Assembly: GCA_904419725.1 (NCBI GenBank) | Contig: CAJFSP010000001.1 | Span: 1-64,000, forward strand | Length of the DNA stretch: 64,000 nt | From: Candidatus Heteroclostridium caecigallinarum | Lineage (GTDB): Bacteria; Bacillota; Clostridia; Christensenellales; CAG-314 | Direction: 5' to 3' | In this document: in pieces, positions 24,075-33,526 of the stretch | Numbering within the stretch: position 1 is the first letter of the stretch | Layout: each line of letters starts with the position of its first letter | Notes under the pieces: generated by a model | The model's input: only the letters and a program-made list of their open reading frames with translations | Databases searched by the model: none | What the model was told of the DNA's origin: nothing | Made by a program: the position numbers and the translations under genes

Positions 24075-26462
24075 ATGAAAGCATTACTCAGTTGGTTGAA
24101 AGATTTCGTCGATATAGATATCGACGTAAATACGTTATGCGATAAATTGGTTTCAATCGGTTTTGAGGTTGAAGATGTCGAATATCGCGGCAAAAACATA
24201 GAAAACGTCGTGACAGGCAAAATTCTGAAAATCGAAAAGCATCCCGACGCCGACAAACTTGTTGTTTGCGACATCGATGTCGGCGATGAAACATTACAGA
24301 TTGTCACCGGCGCGAACAATATTAAAGAAGGCGATGTCGTTCCTGTCGCCAAACACGGCGCCAGACTTCCGGATGGAACGGTTATCAAAAAGGGTAAATT
24401 GCGCGGTGTCGAGTCAAACGGTATGTTGTGCTCCGGCGAAGAACTCGGCGTGACGGAAGACGACTATCCGGGGGCGAGCGTTTACGGCATACTTATTCTT
24501 GACGCCGCCACGCCGCTCGGCATGGATATTAAACCCGTTCTGGGGCTGGACGATTATGTCCTGGACATCGGCGTGACGTCTAACAGGCCTGACTGCCAGA
24601 GCATTCTGGGGATAGCCAGGGAAGTTGCGGTCGCGCTCGGTAAAAAGGTTAAAATCCCTGAGTTCTCATACACCTCCGATTCATCTGACGACATCGGAAA
24701 CTATGTTTCAGCCGATGTTCAGGCTCCCGATTTGTGTCCGGTTTATCTCATGGGCGCCGTCAAAAACGTTAAAATCGCTCCGTCGCCGTTATGGATGAGA
24801 AGGCGTCTCAGGGCGGTAGGGCTCAGAGGCATTTCCAATATGGTTGATATCACCAACTATATTTTGTGGGAACTCGGCCAGCCGATGCACGCGTTTGATT
24901 ACAAAGACATCAGGGATAAAAGCATAATTGTCCGCCGCGCGAAAGACGGTGAAACAATTATTCCGCTTGACAACAAGACCTACACGCTTGACAATGACGT
25001 TCTGGTAATCGCCGATAAGGAAAGAGCCGTCGGTCTCGCCGGAATTATGGGCGGCAGCAATTCGGGAATCAAAGACGACACGACTATGGTCGTTTTTGAA
25101 GCCGCGAAATTCAGCAGAGAAAACATACGCAAAAACTCCCGTAAGCTGGGCATACGCTCGGATTCTTCGGCAAGGTTTGAAAAAGGCGTAAACAGCTTCA
25201 CAACGAGGTTGGCGCTCAAAAGAGCCATGCAACTTTCACAGCAGATGGGGTGCGGGGTTTGCGTCGGCGGCATGATTGACATCACGTCGGAAACGGCTCA
25301 CGCCGATACGATAGCGTTCAGGTTTTCCAAAATAAAACGTCTGCTCGGTATATCCGTGCCAAAGGCAAAAGTAATTGCCATTCTCGACACGCTCGGCATT
25401 CACGCCAAAGCGGAAGACGGAATGCTTGTATGCGATGTTCCGGAATACAGAGATGACCTTGAACGCGATTGCGATATCATTGAAGAAATAATAAGGGTAT
25501 ACGGTTATGACCACATCAAGCCGACTTTGCTTGAAAACGCCAGCATAACGCACGGCGGCAGGACAAAAGAAAAGATTTACGTCGACAAGGCTAAAAATAT
25601 CCTTGTAGGACTCGGCTGCGATGAAATTATTACTTACGGGTTTTTCGGCAAATCATCCGTAGATAAACTCGGCGTATCTGCCGATGACGAGATGTATCGG
25701 CTCATACGCATTAAAAATCCGCTCGGTGAAGAAGTCAGCTGTATGCGCAGTACTCTCATTCCGGGCATGCTCAATACGCTTTCCCTCAATCAAAGCAGGG
25801 CAAACCGCGCCGCCTGTCTGTTTGAATTCGGCAAAGTTTTCAAACCCATGTCAATTCCGCTTGAAGACTTGCCTTATGAAAACGAAAGACTGTGCGTCGG
25901 GTTTTACGGCGGGGGCAATTTCTTCAGACTCAAAGGAATCATCACGGCTCTGCTCGGCGAATTCGGCTGCGACCTTGAAGTGAAGCGCTCCGACAGACCG
26001 TACTTACATCCCGGTGTTTCCGCCGATATTGTCGTAGACGGTGAAGTCGTCGGATGTTTCGGCGCCGTGCACCCGAACGCGGCTGAAAAATATCAGCTTA
26101 CGGAAGAGACTTTCATTGCCGACATAGACTTTGACAGGCTGTCGGCGCACTTTAACGAAACCGTCAAATTCAAAGCGATTCCGAAATTCCCGGCGGTTGA
26201 AAGAGATTTATCTGTCGTCGTTGACGAAAGCGTTCCGGTCGGTGAACTTATCGCTGCGGCAAAACAGAACATCCCGGTGCTCGAAGAAGTATCTCTGTTT
26301 GATATTTATCAGGGCAATCAGGTGGAAAAAGGGAAAAAGAGCGTTTCGCTCTCTTTCAGATTCAGGTCCGAAAGCAAAACTCTTACAGACGATGAAATCG
26401 AAAAACATATGAAAAAAATACTCGGCGCTTTGCAGCATGGATTCGATGCGAAACTGCGCTGA
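24075..26462 (+). CDS. pheT: Phenylalanine-tRNA ligase beta subunit
   Basis: Large subunit of PheRS, 795 residues. It has an N-terminal OB-fold tRNA-binding domain (about 40-150, with EKHPDADKLVVCDID), the B3/B4 editing domain in the middle, the B5 domain, the catalytic-like domain, and a C-terminal ferredoxin-fold anticodon-binding domain (KFPAVERDLSVVVDESVP). AGGGGAAGATT precedes the ATG. A terminator follows. Confidence 0.97.
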   Translation: MKALLSWLKDFVDIDIDVNTLCDKLVSIGFEVEDVEYRGKNIENVVTGKILKIEKHPDADKLVVCDIDVGDETLQIVTGANNIKEGDVVPVAKHGARLPDGTVIKKGKLRGVESNGMLCSGEELGVTEDDYPGASVYGILILDAATPLGMDIKPVLGLDDYVLDIGVTSNRPDCQSILGIAREVAVALGKKVKIPEFSYTSDSSDDIGNYVSADVQAPDLCPVYLMGAVKNVKIAPSPLWMRRRLRAVGLRGISNMVDITNYILWELGQPMHAFDYKDIRDKSIIVRRAKDGETIIPLDNKTYTLDNDVLVIADKERAVGLAGIMGGSNSGIKDDTTMVVFEAAKFSRENIRKNSRKLGIRSDSSARFEKGVNSFTTRLALKRAMQLSQQMGCGVCVGGMIDITSETAHADTIAFRFSKIKRLLGISVPKAKVIAILDTLGIHAKAEDGMLVCDVPEYRDDLERDCDIIEEIIRVYGYDHIKPTLLENASITHGGRTKEKIYVDKAKNILVGLGCDEIITYGFFGKSSVDKLGVSADDEMYRLIRIKNPLGEEVSCMRSTLIPGMLNTLSLNQSRANRAACLFEFGKVFKPMSIPLEDLPYENERLCVGFYGGGNFFRLKGIITALLGEFGCDLEVKRSDRPYLHPGVSADIVVDGEVVGCFGAVHPNAAEKYQLTEETFIADIDFDRLSAHFNETVKFKAIPKFPAVERDLSVVVDESVPVGELIAAAKQNIPVLEEVSLFDIYQGNQVEKGKKSVSLSFRFRSESKTLTDDEIEKHMKKILGALQHGFDAKLR

Positions 26463-26471
26463 ACCAAAACA

Positions 26472-26503
26472 ACAAGGACGGCTCACCGCCGTCTTTTTTG
26501 TTG
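26472..26503 (+). terminator. Terminator after pheT
   Basis: AACAAGGACGGC pairs with GCCGTC, TTTTTT and GTT around TCACC. Confidence 0.85.
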
Positions 26504-26513
26504 TATGTTTGAA

Positions 26514-26542
26514 TTGCTAAATCGCCGTCAAAATGTTATTAT
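26514..26542 (+). promoter_or_regulatory. Sigma-A promoter of the U32 gene, predicted leaderless
   Basis: TTGCTA, 17 bp and TATTAT. The -10 box ends 8 nt before the ATG, the same gap as at the FHA-ABC gene. No Shine-Dalgarno is present. Confidence 0.65.
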
Positions 26543-26550
26543 ATATTTGT

Positions 26551-28830
26551 ATGGAGATTTTTGCGCCGGCAGGCAATTTTGACAGTATGCTGCAGGCCGT
26601 TGAAAACGGAGCCGACTGCGTATATCTGGGGATGGACGTTTTTAACGCCAGAATGAAAGCCGATAATTTCAATCCGGATAATTTTTCGGAAGCCGTTGGC
26701 ATATGCCATCTGTTCGGGGTCAAAGTTTATCTTACCCTTAATATCCTGATAAAACCAAAAGAGTTTTCAGAAGCGCTCAATGTTGCCGCCTTCGCCTATA
26801 ACAACGGAGCAGACGGCATAATATGCGCCGATTACGGTCTTACCGCCTTTTTGGCGGCGAATCTGCCCGCCGACTGCGATATAACGTTCAGCACGCAGGC
26901 AAATATTCAAAACGCCGAAGGTTGCCTTGAAGCGAAATCGCTCGGCGTTAACAGTGTGGTTGTCTCGCGGGAAGTTGACAGGGAAACCATCCGCGACATT
27001 AAAACCCGCTGTCCCGGCACGTCGCTTGAATACTTTGTGCAAGGAGCGCTCTGCGTGTGCGTCTCGGGACAATGTCAGTTGTCAAGCGCCGTGGATGTAT
27101 ACAGCGGAAACAGGGGGCAATGCAAACAGCCTTGCAGGCAGTATTACTCGGCTTTTGAGAACGGTAAAAAACTTGCCGAAGGGTATCTGCTTTCACCTAA
27201 AGACCTTTCACTCGCGGATAAAATCGACGAACTGAAAAATCTCGGGATAAACCGCATAAAAATCGAAGGGCGTAACCGCCGTAAAGAATATGTAGGCGAA
27301 TCTGTCAGAATTTACCGGAAGGCAGTAAACGGCGGAAAAATCACCGACAACGATAAAATCAGGCTAAAAAAAATGTTTAACCGCGGTGACTATACCCGTG
27401 GATATCTTTATGAAGGAAATTCCCCGTCGTTGATGTCGACCTCAATTCAAGGTCACAAAGGTGTAAAGTGCGGCGTCGTCGCAAAAATAACGGATAAATT
27501 TTGCCTGATAAACGCCGACTACACCGCCACTAAAGGGGACGCGTATAAGATTATCCGTCTGGGAAAAGAAGTCGGCAGCGCCGTATGCGTCGAAATTTTA
27601 GGTAATAATACTGTCAAAGCTGCATTTAACGGAAAAGTCAAAGCAGGCGACGCGGCGCACATTACCAGCGATAACAAATTGCTTTCGGAATTCGATAAAT
27701 TCACAAGAAAAGTGCCTTTGGAAATGATAGTGGAAGCGCGCGTCGGAAATAAAATGCTGTGCCGCTGCCGCTGTGACTCCGTTGAAAAAACAGTCGAAAG
27801 CGATTTTGTATGCGAAAAAGCGGTTAAAAGCCCGCTGTCATCCGCTGAAATCGCGAATCAATTATCAAAACTCGGCGATACTTACTTTACTATTACAAAC
27901 ATAGTAGTAAATTCCGATGACATTTTTGTCGCAAAATCACAATTAAACGAGTTCAGGCGCAAAATAGTATCACGGATGTATTCCGAACTGACCGCCAGCC
28001 GCCGGCAAAAAATCCTGCTGACGACTAAGGAGAGCGCGGCAACCGCCACGGACAACGCGGGGCGCGTTGCAGCCGTCATATCTGAAAGCGCGCAGGTCGA
28101 GGCGGCTCGGCTTTGCGACATAATCATTGTCAGCCCCGACGTTTACGACAGCCAAAATATAGCGCGATTCGATATCGACGCATTTTATCTCGATATTCCG
28201 AATTTTCTGCTTAAAAAAGATGTTGACGTCATTAAGCAAATTTTATCCGCCGACAAACGTATTATCGGCGTTTGCGCCAACAGCCTCGGCGGTGTATATC
28301 TGGCAAAAGAGTTTTCAAAAAAACTCCTGCTTGGTCCAGGAATGAACATTTTCAACGATTATTCTGTGGGACTATGGAAAGATTACGGCTGCGACTTTGT
28401 TTATTCAAACGAACTCTCGCTGAACGAAATCAACGATTTTCGAAACAAAGACGGATTCGTTTACGCCGAGGGCAACATTTGTTGCATGACTTTGGCTCAT
28501 TGCCCGATAAAGTTGGTCAAAAACTGCTCGTGCGATAAATGCAAATATCATGGCGACATAACTTACAAAGACAGACTGAATAACGAATTTTTGATAAAAC
28601 GAAAAGTTGTTTCCAAATGTTATTTTGAATTAATAAACACTCACCGCCTTTCAACATACGGCAAAATCGACTCACGGAGAAACTTTTACCTCAACTTGCG
28701 CGGAATGTCGGTAGAAGAAAGCAAAAAAACTATCGATTCGTATTTATCTTTGGTGGGCGGCGGCAATAATAACGAAATTTCGATATTAAAAAACACAACA
28801 AACGGACATTTATTTAAAAAAGTGAAATGA
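26551..28830 (+). CDS. Peptidase U32 family protein (RlhA/TrhP-like, with DUF3656)
   Basis: Protein of 759 residues. The N-terminal U32 domain starts MEIFAPAGNFDSMLQAV and holds YLGMDVFNAR and the cysteine motif CVSGQCQ..RGQCKQPCRQ, which in this family binds an iron-sulfur cluster. A DUF3656-like and a second U32-like half follow, ending with a cysteine-rich stretch (NICCMTLAHCP, NCSCDKCKYHGD). U32 proteins such as RlhA and TrhP hydroxylate rRNA or tRNA bases rather than cut protein, so an RNA-modification role is likely. An in-frame ATG 18 bases upstream lies inside the promoter and is less likely the start. It overlaps mutS2 by 4 bp. Confidence 0.88.
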   Translation: MEIFAPAGNFDSMLQAVENGADCVYLGMDVFNARMKADNFNPDNFSEAVGICHLFGVKVYLTLNILIKPKEFSEALNVAAFAYNNGADGIICADYGLTAFLAANLPADCDITFSTQANIQNAEGCLEAKSLGVNSVVVSREVDRETIRDIKTRCPGTSLEYFVQGALCVCVSGQCQLSSAVDVYSGNRGQCKQPCRQYYSAFENGKKLAEGYLLSPKDLSLADKIDELKNLGINRIKIEGRNRRKEYVGESVRIYRKAVNGGKITDNDKIRLKKMFNRGDYTRGYLYEGNSPSLMSTSIQGHKGVKCGVVAKITDKFCLINADYTATKGDAYKIIRLGKEVGSAVCVEILGNNTVKAAFNGKVKAGDAAHITSDNKLLSEFDKFTRKVPLEMIVEARVGNKMLCRCRCDSVEKTVESDFVCEKAVKSPLSSAEIANQLSKLGDTYFTITNIVVNSDDIFVAKSQLNEFRRKIVSRMYSELTASRRQKILLTTKESAATATDNAGRVAAVISESAQVEAARLCDIIIVSPDVYDSQNIARFDIDAFYLDIPNFLLKKDVDVIKQILSADKRIIGVCANSLGGVYLAKEFSKKLLLGPGMNIFNDYSVGLWKDYGCDFVYSNELSLNEINDFRNKDGFVYAEGNICCMTLAHCPIKLVKNCSCDKCKYHGDITYKDRLNNEFLIKRKVVSKCYFELINTHRLSTYGKIDSRRNFYLNLRGMSVEESKKTIDSYLSLVGGGNNNEISILKNTTNGHLFKKVK

Positions 28831-31190
28831 AAAAAGTATATAAAAAGCTTGAATTAGACGCCATTCTGACTTCCGTAGCGGCGCACGCGGTAAGCGATGT
28901 CGCAAAACGGCAAATAATCAATACAGAACCTTCGAACGATATCGCCGCCGTGCGCCGTCTGCTCGAGGAGACAAGCGAAGCGTGCCGGAATATTTCCGTC
29001 TACAACATTATTCCCGAATTTTCATTTGACAGCGTTGCTGTCATTGCGGATAAAGCAAAAATTCTTTCAACGCTTTCCATGGCCGAGCTGCTTTGCGTAA
29101 TGCGGCTGCTCAGAGTCTCTCGTCTGGTGATGTCAGCGCTGACGTCCGTCGACGATGAATCGATTACTATTTTGCCATGCTTGGCAAGGGGGATTTTTTG
29201 CGACAGAAAACTTGAAGACGACATTGATTTCGCGATTCTGAGTGAAGATATGATGAACGACAGGGCGTCGTCGCACCTGTATTCAATCAGACAATCGATA
29301 AAACGCGCCAATGAAGAGGTAAAAAATAAATTACAGCAATATATAAAATCGGCGCAATACCAAAAATATTTGCAGGACGCCATAATCACGGTCAGGGAGG
29401 ACAGATACGTTATTCCAGTAAAACAAGAATACAGGGGCTATATAAAAGGACTGGTTCATGATGTTTCCGGTTCCGGGGCGACTCTTTTTGTCGAACCGGT
29501 TGAAATCGTTAATTTAAACAACCAGATTAAAATTCTGCTAAAAGAAGAAGCCGCCGAAATAGACAGAATTTTGCGCGAATTCACCGCCAGAGTCGGTGAA
29601 ATCAGCGGCGCGCTTGTTGAAAATGAAAAAATAGTCGCTAGTCTTGACGCTATTTACGCGCGGGCTCATTACGCCGACGAAATACGCGGCACGGTGCCTA
29701 AAATCAACGCGAGAGGATATATAAACATCAAAAAAGGACGGCATCCTCTTATAGATAAAAGCAAAGTCGTGCCTGTAAGCATATCTCTCGGCAAAACTTT
29801 TGATATCCTGGTCGTCACCGGCCCAAATACGGGCGGAAAAACCGTGTCGCTAAAAAGCGTGGGGCTTTTTGTTCTGATGGCGGGTTGCGGTCTGTTTTTG
29901 CCGTGCGAAGAAGAAAGTGAAATTTCTTTGTTTGATAAAATTTACTGCGATATCGGCGACGAGCAAAGCATTGAACAAAGTCTCAGCACTTTTTCAGGAC
30001 ATATGACCAATATCGCCGATATTCTAAAAAACATAACGCCAAACAGTCTTATTCTGTTTGACGAACTCGGCGCCGGCACGGAGCCTAACGAAGGAGCGGC
30101 GCTGGCGCTGGCAATTACCGAATATATTTTGTCTGTCAAAGCAAAAGCGATTATAACCACGCATTACACCCAGCTCAAAGAATTTTCGCTTGTAACTGAC
30201 AGAGTGGAAAACGCGTCCATGGAGTTTGACCTGACGACATTCGCTCCGACTTATAAACTTGTCGTCGGGGTTCCTGGCAGCAGTAACGCGATACAGATAG
30301 CAAAAAGACTGGGAATCGGGGACGATATAATAGAAAACGCCAAAAGCAAACTTTCGGCTGAAAAAATATCATTTGAAAATGTTCTGCAACGAGCTGAAAA
30401 ACTTCGGCAGCAATATGAAAATACTAACGAAGAAATCGCGGAAATGAAAAGGAGTCTTGCCAAAGAACTGGAAGCGGCCAAAAACCAAAATAAAATACTG
30501 GCTTCGGAACGCGAACAATTATTAAAAAACTCAAAGGCGGAAGCCAAGAGGATTGTGCAGGAAACCACCGAAGAGTCAAAACGCTTGCTTGACGAACTGA
30601 AAAAAATAATACGTCGATATAATGCAGATGAAAGCATTTTGTTTGAATTAAGAAGCAAAATTAAAAAATTCGGCGACAAGAAATATGAAAATGATGAAAA
30701 CATTCCCAATTTTTCAAGACCGATAGAATTTGACTCAATCAAAGTCGGCGACTATGTGTTTGTAAAAAAACTTAACGCCACCGGAAAGGTTCTCTCTAAA
30801 AACGAATCCAAGAAAAAACTGGAAGTCGCTGTCGGAGCCATGAAAATCTCCGCCTCGGCAAACGACCTTGCGGAAGCGTTAAAAACCGCTGAAGATATCG
30901 GTCAGGCAAAAACCGTCAGCGTCAAAACAAATATCGCGGCAAAAACATTGACAAACGAAATCAATCTCATAGGCCAGACAGTCGATGAAGCGCTTGTCAA
31001 CCTCGATGCTTTTATTGACTCATGTCTGGTGGCGTCTATAAACGAAATCCGCATTATACACGGACGAGGCACGGGCGCGTTGATGAAAGGCGTGCAAGAC
31101 CACCTGAAAAAACACGCGCATGTAGCGGAATTCCGCCTCGGCGCTTACGGCGAAGGAGACAGAGGGGTTACAATAGCAAAATTAAAATGA
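28827..31190 (+). CDS. mutS2: Endonuclease MutS2
   Basis: MutS-like ATPase without the mismatch-recognition domain, 787 residues. Walker A is VVTGPNTGGKTVSLKSVG and Walker B is LILFDELGAGTEP. A coiled coil lies at about 510-600, and the C-terminal Smr nuclease domain contains LIGQTVDEALVNLD and IIHGRGTGALMKG. In Bacillota it splits collided ribosomes or acts on recombination intermediates. It starts within the U32 gene and its TGA overlaps the ATG of the cysteine desulfurase gene. Confidence 0.96.
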   Translation: MKKVYKKLELDAILTSVAAHAVSDVAKRQIINTEPSNDIAAVRRLLEETSEACRNISVYNIIPEFSFDSVAVIADKAKILSTLSMAELLCVMRLLRVSRLVMSALTSVDDESITILPCLARGIFCDRKLEDDIDFAILSEDMMNDRASSHLYSIRQSIKRANEEVKNKLQQYIKSAQYQKYLQDAIITVREDRYVIPVKQEYRGYIKGLVHDVSGSGATLFVEPVEIVNLNNQIKILLKEEAAEIDRILREFTARVGEISGALVENEKIVASLDAIYARAHYADEIRGTVPKINARGYINIKKGRHPLIDKSKVVPVSISLGKTFDILVVTGPNTGGKTVSLKSVGLFVLMAGCGLFLPCEEESEISLFDKIYCDIGDEQSIEQSLSTFSGHMTNIADILKNITPNSLILFDELGAGTEPNEGAALALAITEYILSVKAKAIITTHYTQLKEFSLVTDRVENASMEFDLTTFAPTYKLVVGVPGSSNAIQIAKRLGIGDDIIENAKSKLSAEKISFENVLQRAEKLRQQYENTNEEIAEMKRSLAKELEAAKNQNKILASEREQLLKNSKAEAKRIVQETTEESKRLLDELKKIIRRYNADESILFELRSKIKKFGDKKYENDENIPNFSRPIEFDSIKVGDYVFVKKLNATGKVLSKNESKKKLEVAVGAMKISASANDLAEALKTAEDIGQAKTVSVKTNIAAKTLTNEINLIGQTVDEALVNLDAFIDSCLVASINEIRIIHGRGTGALMKGVQDHLKKHAHVAEFRLGAYGEGDRGVTIAKLK

Positions 31191-32338
31191 ACACGATAAA
31201 ATATTTTGACAACTGCGCTACAAGCAAAATATCCGACTCCGTGCTTGACTGCATGCATCAAGCGGAACGCGATTGTTATTTTAATCCTTCCGCTCTATAT
31301 AACGCCGCGGCGTCGGTCAGCGCGAAAAAAGAAGCCGCGCGCGCAACGGTCGCGAAATTCATGGGCGCCGACCCTGCTGAGATTTATTTCACTTCCGGCG
31401 GCACGGAATCAAACAACACGGCTTTGTTCGGAGCCGCAAAAGGGAAAAGAGGCAATATCATAACCACAAAAGTAGAACACGCATCGGTTTATTATCCCGT
31501 TGCTGAGTTGAAAAACAGGGGATTTGACGTAAAATACGCGCCCGTTCGCTCTGACGGAACGGTATCGGAGGAAACAATCTCCGCGCTTACGGATTCCGAA
31601 ACCGCTATGGTGGCGCTTATGCATGTCAATAACGAAACCGGCGGAATAAACGACATAAAGAAACTTTGCGCAGCGGCAAAAAAAATAAACCCGAAGTGTT
31701 TGTTTGTTTGCGATGGCGTTCAGGCTTTCGGAAAAATTCCTGTTAACGTCAAAAATCTTGGTGTCGATTTTTATTCCGTAAGCGCCCACAAAATATACGG
31801 GCCGAAGGGCGTCGGCGCTTTGTATGTTAAAAAGGGCGTCGGAATATCGCCTTTGATTTACGGCGGCGGGCAGGAAAGCAAATTACGTTCCGGCACCGAA
31901 AACATCGTCGGAATTCTTGGGTTTGCGGCGGCTGTTGACGGCGTTAAAGATCGGATGAAAGACTACGCTGACAGATATATTTATTTCAAGCGGATTCTGA
32001 ATAATATTATTACAGACAAAGTAACTGATTTTGTGGTTTTTCCCACGGAAACAACGGCTCCAAACATTTTTACCGTTATTTTTCGTGATATTAAAGCGGA
32101 AGTTATACTGCATATGCTTGAAGATAAAAACATAATTGTTGGCAACGGCTCGGCATGCAGCTCGAAATCCATGGTCAGCAGAGTGGCGGAAGGCATAGGT
32201 TTGCCGAGAAATTACGCCGAGGGCATGATAAGAATAAGCTTTGGTTCAGACAATACGGACGCAGATGTCGCATTGCTCGGTGAAAGTCTTTGCGAAGCGG
32301 TAAACACATTAAGAAAACTTACACGGAGAAGTAAATAA
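31187..32338 (+). CDS. Cysteine desulfurase, NifS/IscS family, paired with ThiI
   Basis: Pyridoxal-phosphate enzyme of 383 residues that takes sulfur from cysteine as a persulfide. The PLP lysine lies in SVSAHKIYGPKG, and the catalytic cysteine in GSACSSKSMVS. TSGGTESNN binds the cofactor. The gene ends 1 bp before thiI, as in Bacillus nifZ-thiI, so the sulfur should go to ThiI for 4-thiouridine in tRNA. The start is the ATG overlapping the mutS2 stop; an upstream extension would lie wholly in mutS2 and has no family sequence. Confidence 0.93.
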   Translation: MNTIKYFDNCATSKISDSVLDCMHQAERDCYFNPSALYNAAASVSAKKEAARATVAKFMGADPAEIYFTSGGTESNNTALFGAAKGKRGNIITTKVEHASVYYPVAELKNRGFDVKYAPVRSDGTVSEETISALTDSETAMVALMHVNNETGGINDIKKLCAAAKKINPKCLFVCDGVQAFGKIPVNVKNLGVDFYSVSAHKIYGPKGVGALYVKKGVGISPLIYGGGQESKLRSGTENIVGILGFAAAVDGVKDRMKDYADRYIYFKRILNNIITDKVTDFVVFPTETTAPNIFTVIFRDIKAEVILHMLEDKNIIVGNGSACSSKSMVSRVAEGIGLPRNYAEGMIRISFGSDNTDADVALLGESLCEAVNTLRKLTRRSK

Positions 32339-32339
32339 T

Positions 32340-33491
32340 ATGGATAAGGCAATTATTTTACGCTACGCGGAAATTCATCTGAAAGGCAATAATCGCGGGT
32401 ATTTTGAAAACACGTTGATTGAAAACATAAAAAAAGCCTTAAAAGATTTCAGATATGAATTTCAAAAAACTCACGGTCGCTATGTAATAAGCGGATTTCA
32501 CGAAAATGACGAAACTTACATTGTTTCGTCACTGGAAAAAGTTTTTGGAATTCACTCGCTCAGCGTATGTTATGTTGTTGACAGTAATATTGACGATATT
32601 GCGGACGCGGCGGCAGAACTCGGCGTTACTTCCGGGACGTTTAAGGTCGAGTGCAACCGCGCCGACAAAACTTTCCCGATGAAATCATATGAAACGGCGG
32701 CGGAACTCGGCGGAAGAATGCTTGACCGATTCGCCGACCTGAAAGTGGATATCCATAATCCCGACAACATAATTTATATCGACATCAGAGAAAACAAAAA
32801 AACGTTCGTATTCACGTCAAGTCTGCCGATGGCGGGCGGACTTCCTGTCGGCTGCGGCGGAAAAGGGCTGCTCCTGCTGTCAGGCGGCATCGACAGCCCT
32901 GTCGCCGGTTATATGATGGCAAGGCGCGGCATGAAAGTTTCTGCGGTACATTTCCACAGTTATCCTTTTACCGGAGTTAAGGCAAAAGAAAAAGTTTTGA
33001 CACTCGCGCAAAAACTTTCCGGATATACCTGCGGAATAAAGGTTTTTATTGTGCCTTTTACCGATATACAAGTTAAAATTCATGAAAATTGCCCTGAAGA
33101 ATTCATGATTACAATAATGCGGCGTTTTATGATGAGAATCGCGCAGAAGATCGCCCAACAAAACGGAATGGGCGCGCTCATTACAGGCGAAAGCCTGGGA
33201 CAGGTGGCAAGCCAGACAATTGAAAGCATAAATACAACAAACAGTGTTGTGGATATCCCGGTTCTACGCCCTGTGATAGGCTTCGATAAAGAGGATATTA
33301 TTAAAATATCTCAAAAAATCGATACTTATGAAACTTCAATACTGCCTTATGAAGATTGCTGTACGGTATTTTTGCCGAAACATCCGGTGATTCATCCCAA
33401 AAAAGAAATAATAGAGCGAGCGGAAAAGAAGCTTGATATCGATTCTCTTGTCAGTGAAGCCGTGAAAAACATTGAAACAATAATTTATTAA
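32340..33491 (+). CDS. thiI: tRNA 4-thiouridine synthase ThiI
   Basis: Adenylates U8 of tRNA and transfers sulfur to give s4U. An N-terminal ferredoxin-like domain and a THUMP domain fill residues 1-165, and the PP-loop motif LLLSGGIDSPVAGYMMARRG starts the ATPase domain. At 383 residues there is no C-terminal rhodanese domain, so this is the short type that takes sulfur directly from its partner desulfurase, encoded 1 bp upstream. Thiamine thiazole synthesis is therefore less likely. GGAGAAG lies before the ATG. Confidence 0.95.
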   Translation: MDKAIILRYAEIHLKGNNRGYFENTLIENIKKALKDFRYEFQKTHGRYVISGFHENDETYIVSSLEKVFGIHSLSVCYVVDSNIDDIADAAAELGVTSGTFKVECNRADKTFPMKSYETAAELGGRMLDRFADLKVDIHNPDNIIYIDIRENKKTFVFTSSLPMAGGLPVGCGGKGLLLLSGGIDSPVAGYMMARRGMKVSAVHFHSYPFTGVKAKEKVLTLAQKLSGYTCGIKVFIVPFTDIQVKIHENCPEEFMITIMRRFMMRIAQKIAQQNGMGALITGESLGQVASQTIESINTTNSVVDIPVLRPVIGFDKEDIIKISQKIDTYETSILPYEDCCTVFLPKHPVIHPKKEIIERAEKKLDIDSLVSEAVKNIETIIY

Positions 33492-33495
33492 CCGA

Positions 33496-33526
33496 TTAAA
33501 AAGCGCCCGTCAGTGGGCGCTTTAAC
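33496..33526. terminator. Bidirectional terminator inside the end of the PBP gene
   Basis: AAAGCGCCC and GGGCGCTTT pair around GTCAGT. The stem codes for the last residues of the PBP gene on the minus strand, and its stop codon lies within the T-run. It also ends the thiI transcript from the plus side. Confidence 0.8.

Noticed and set aside
23090-24388. Minus-strand frame of 432 codons opposite pheS
   Set aside because: Shadow of pheS and the start of pheT, both certain by motif.
31022-31186. Upstream extension of the cysteine desulfurase by 55 residues
   Set aside because: It lies wholly within mutS2, is Arg-rich and unlike the family; the ATG overlapping the mutS2 stop gives the right start.
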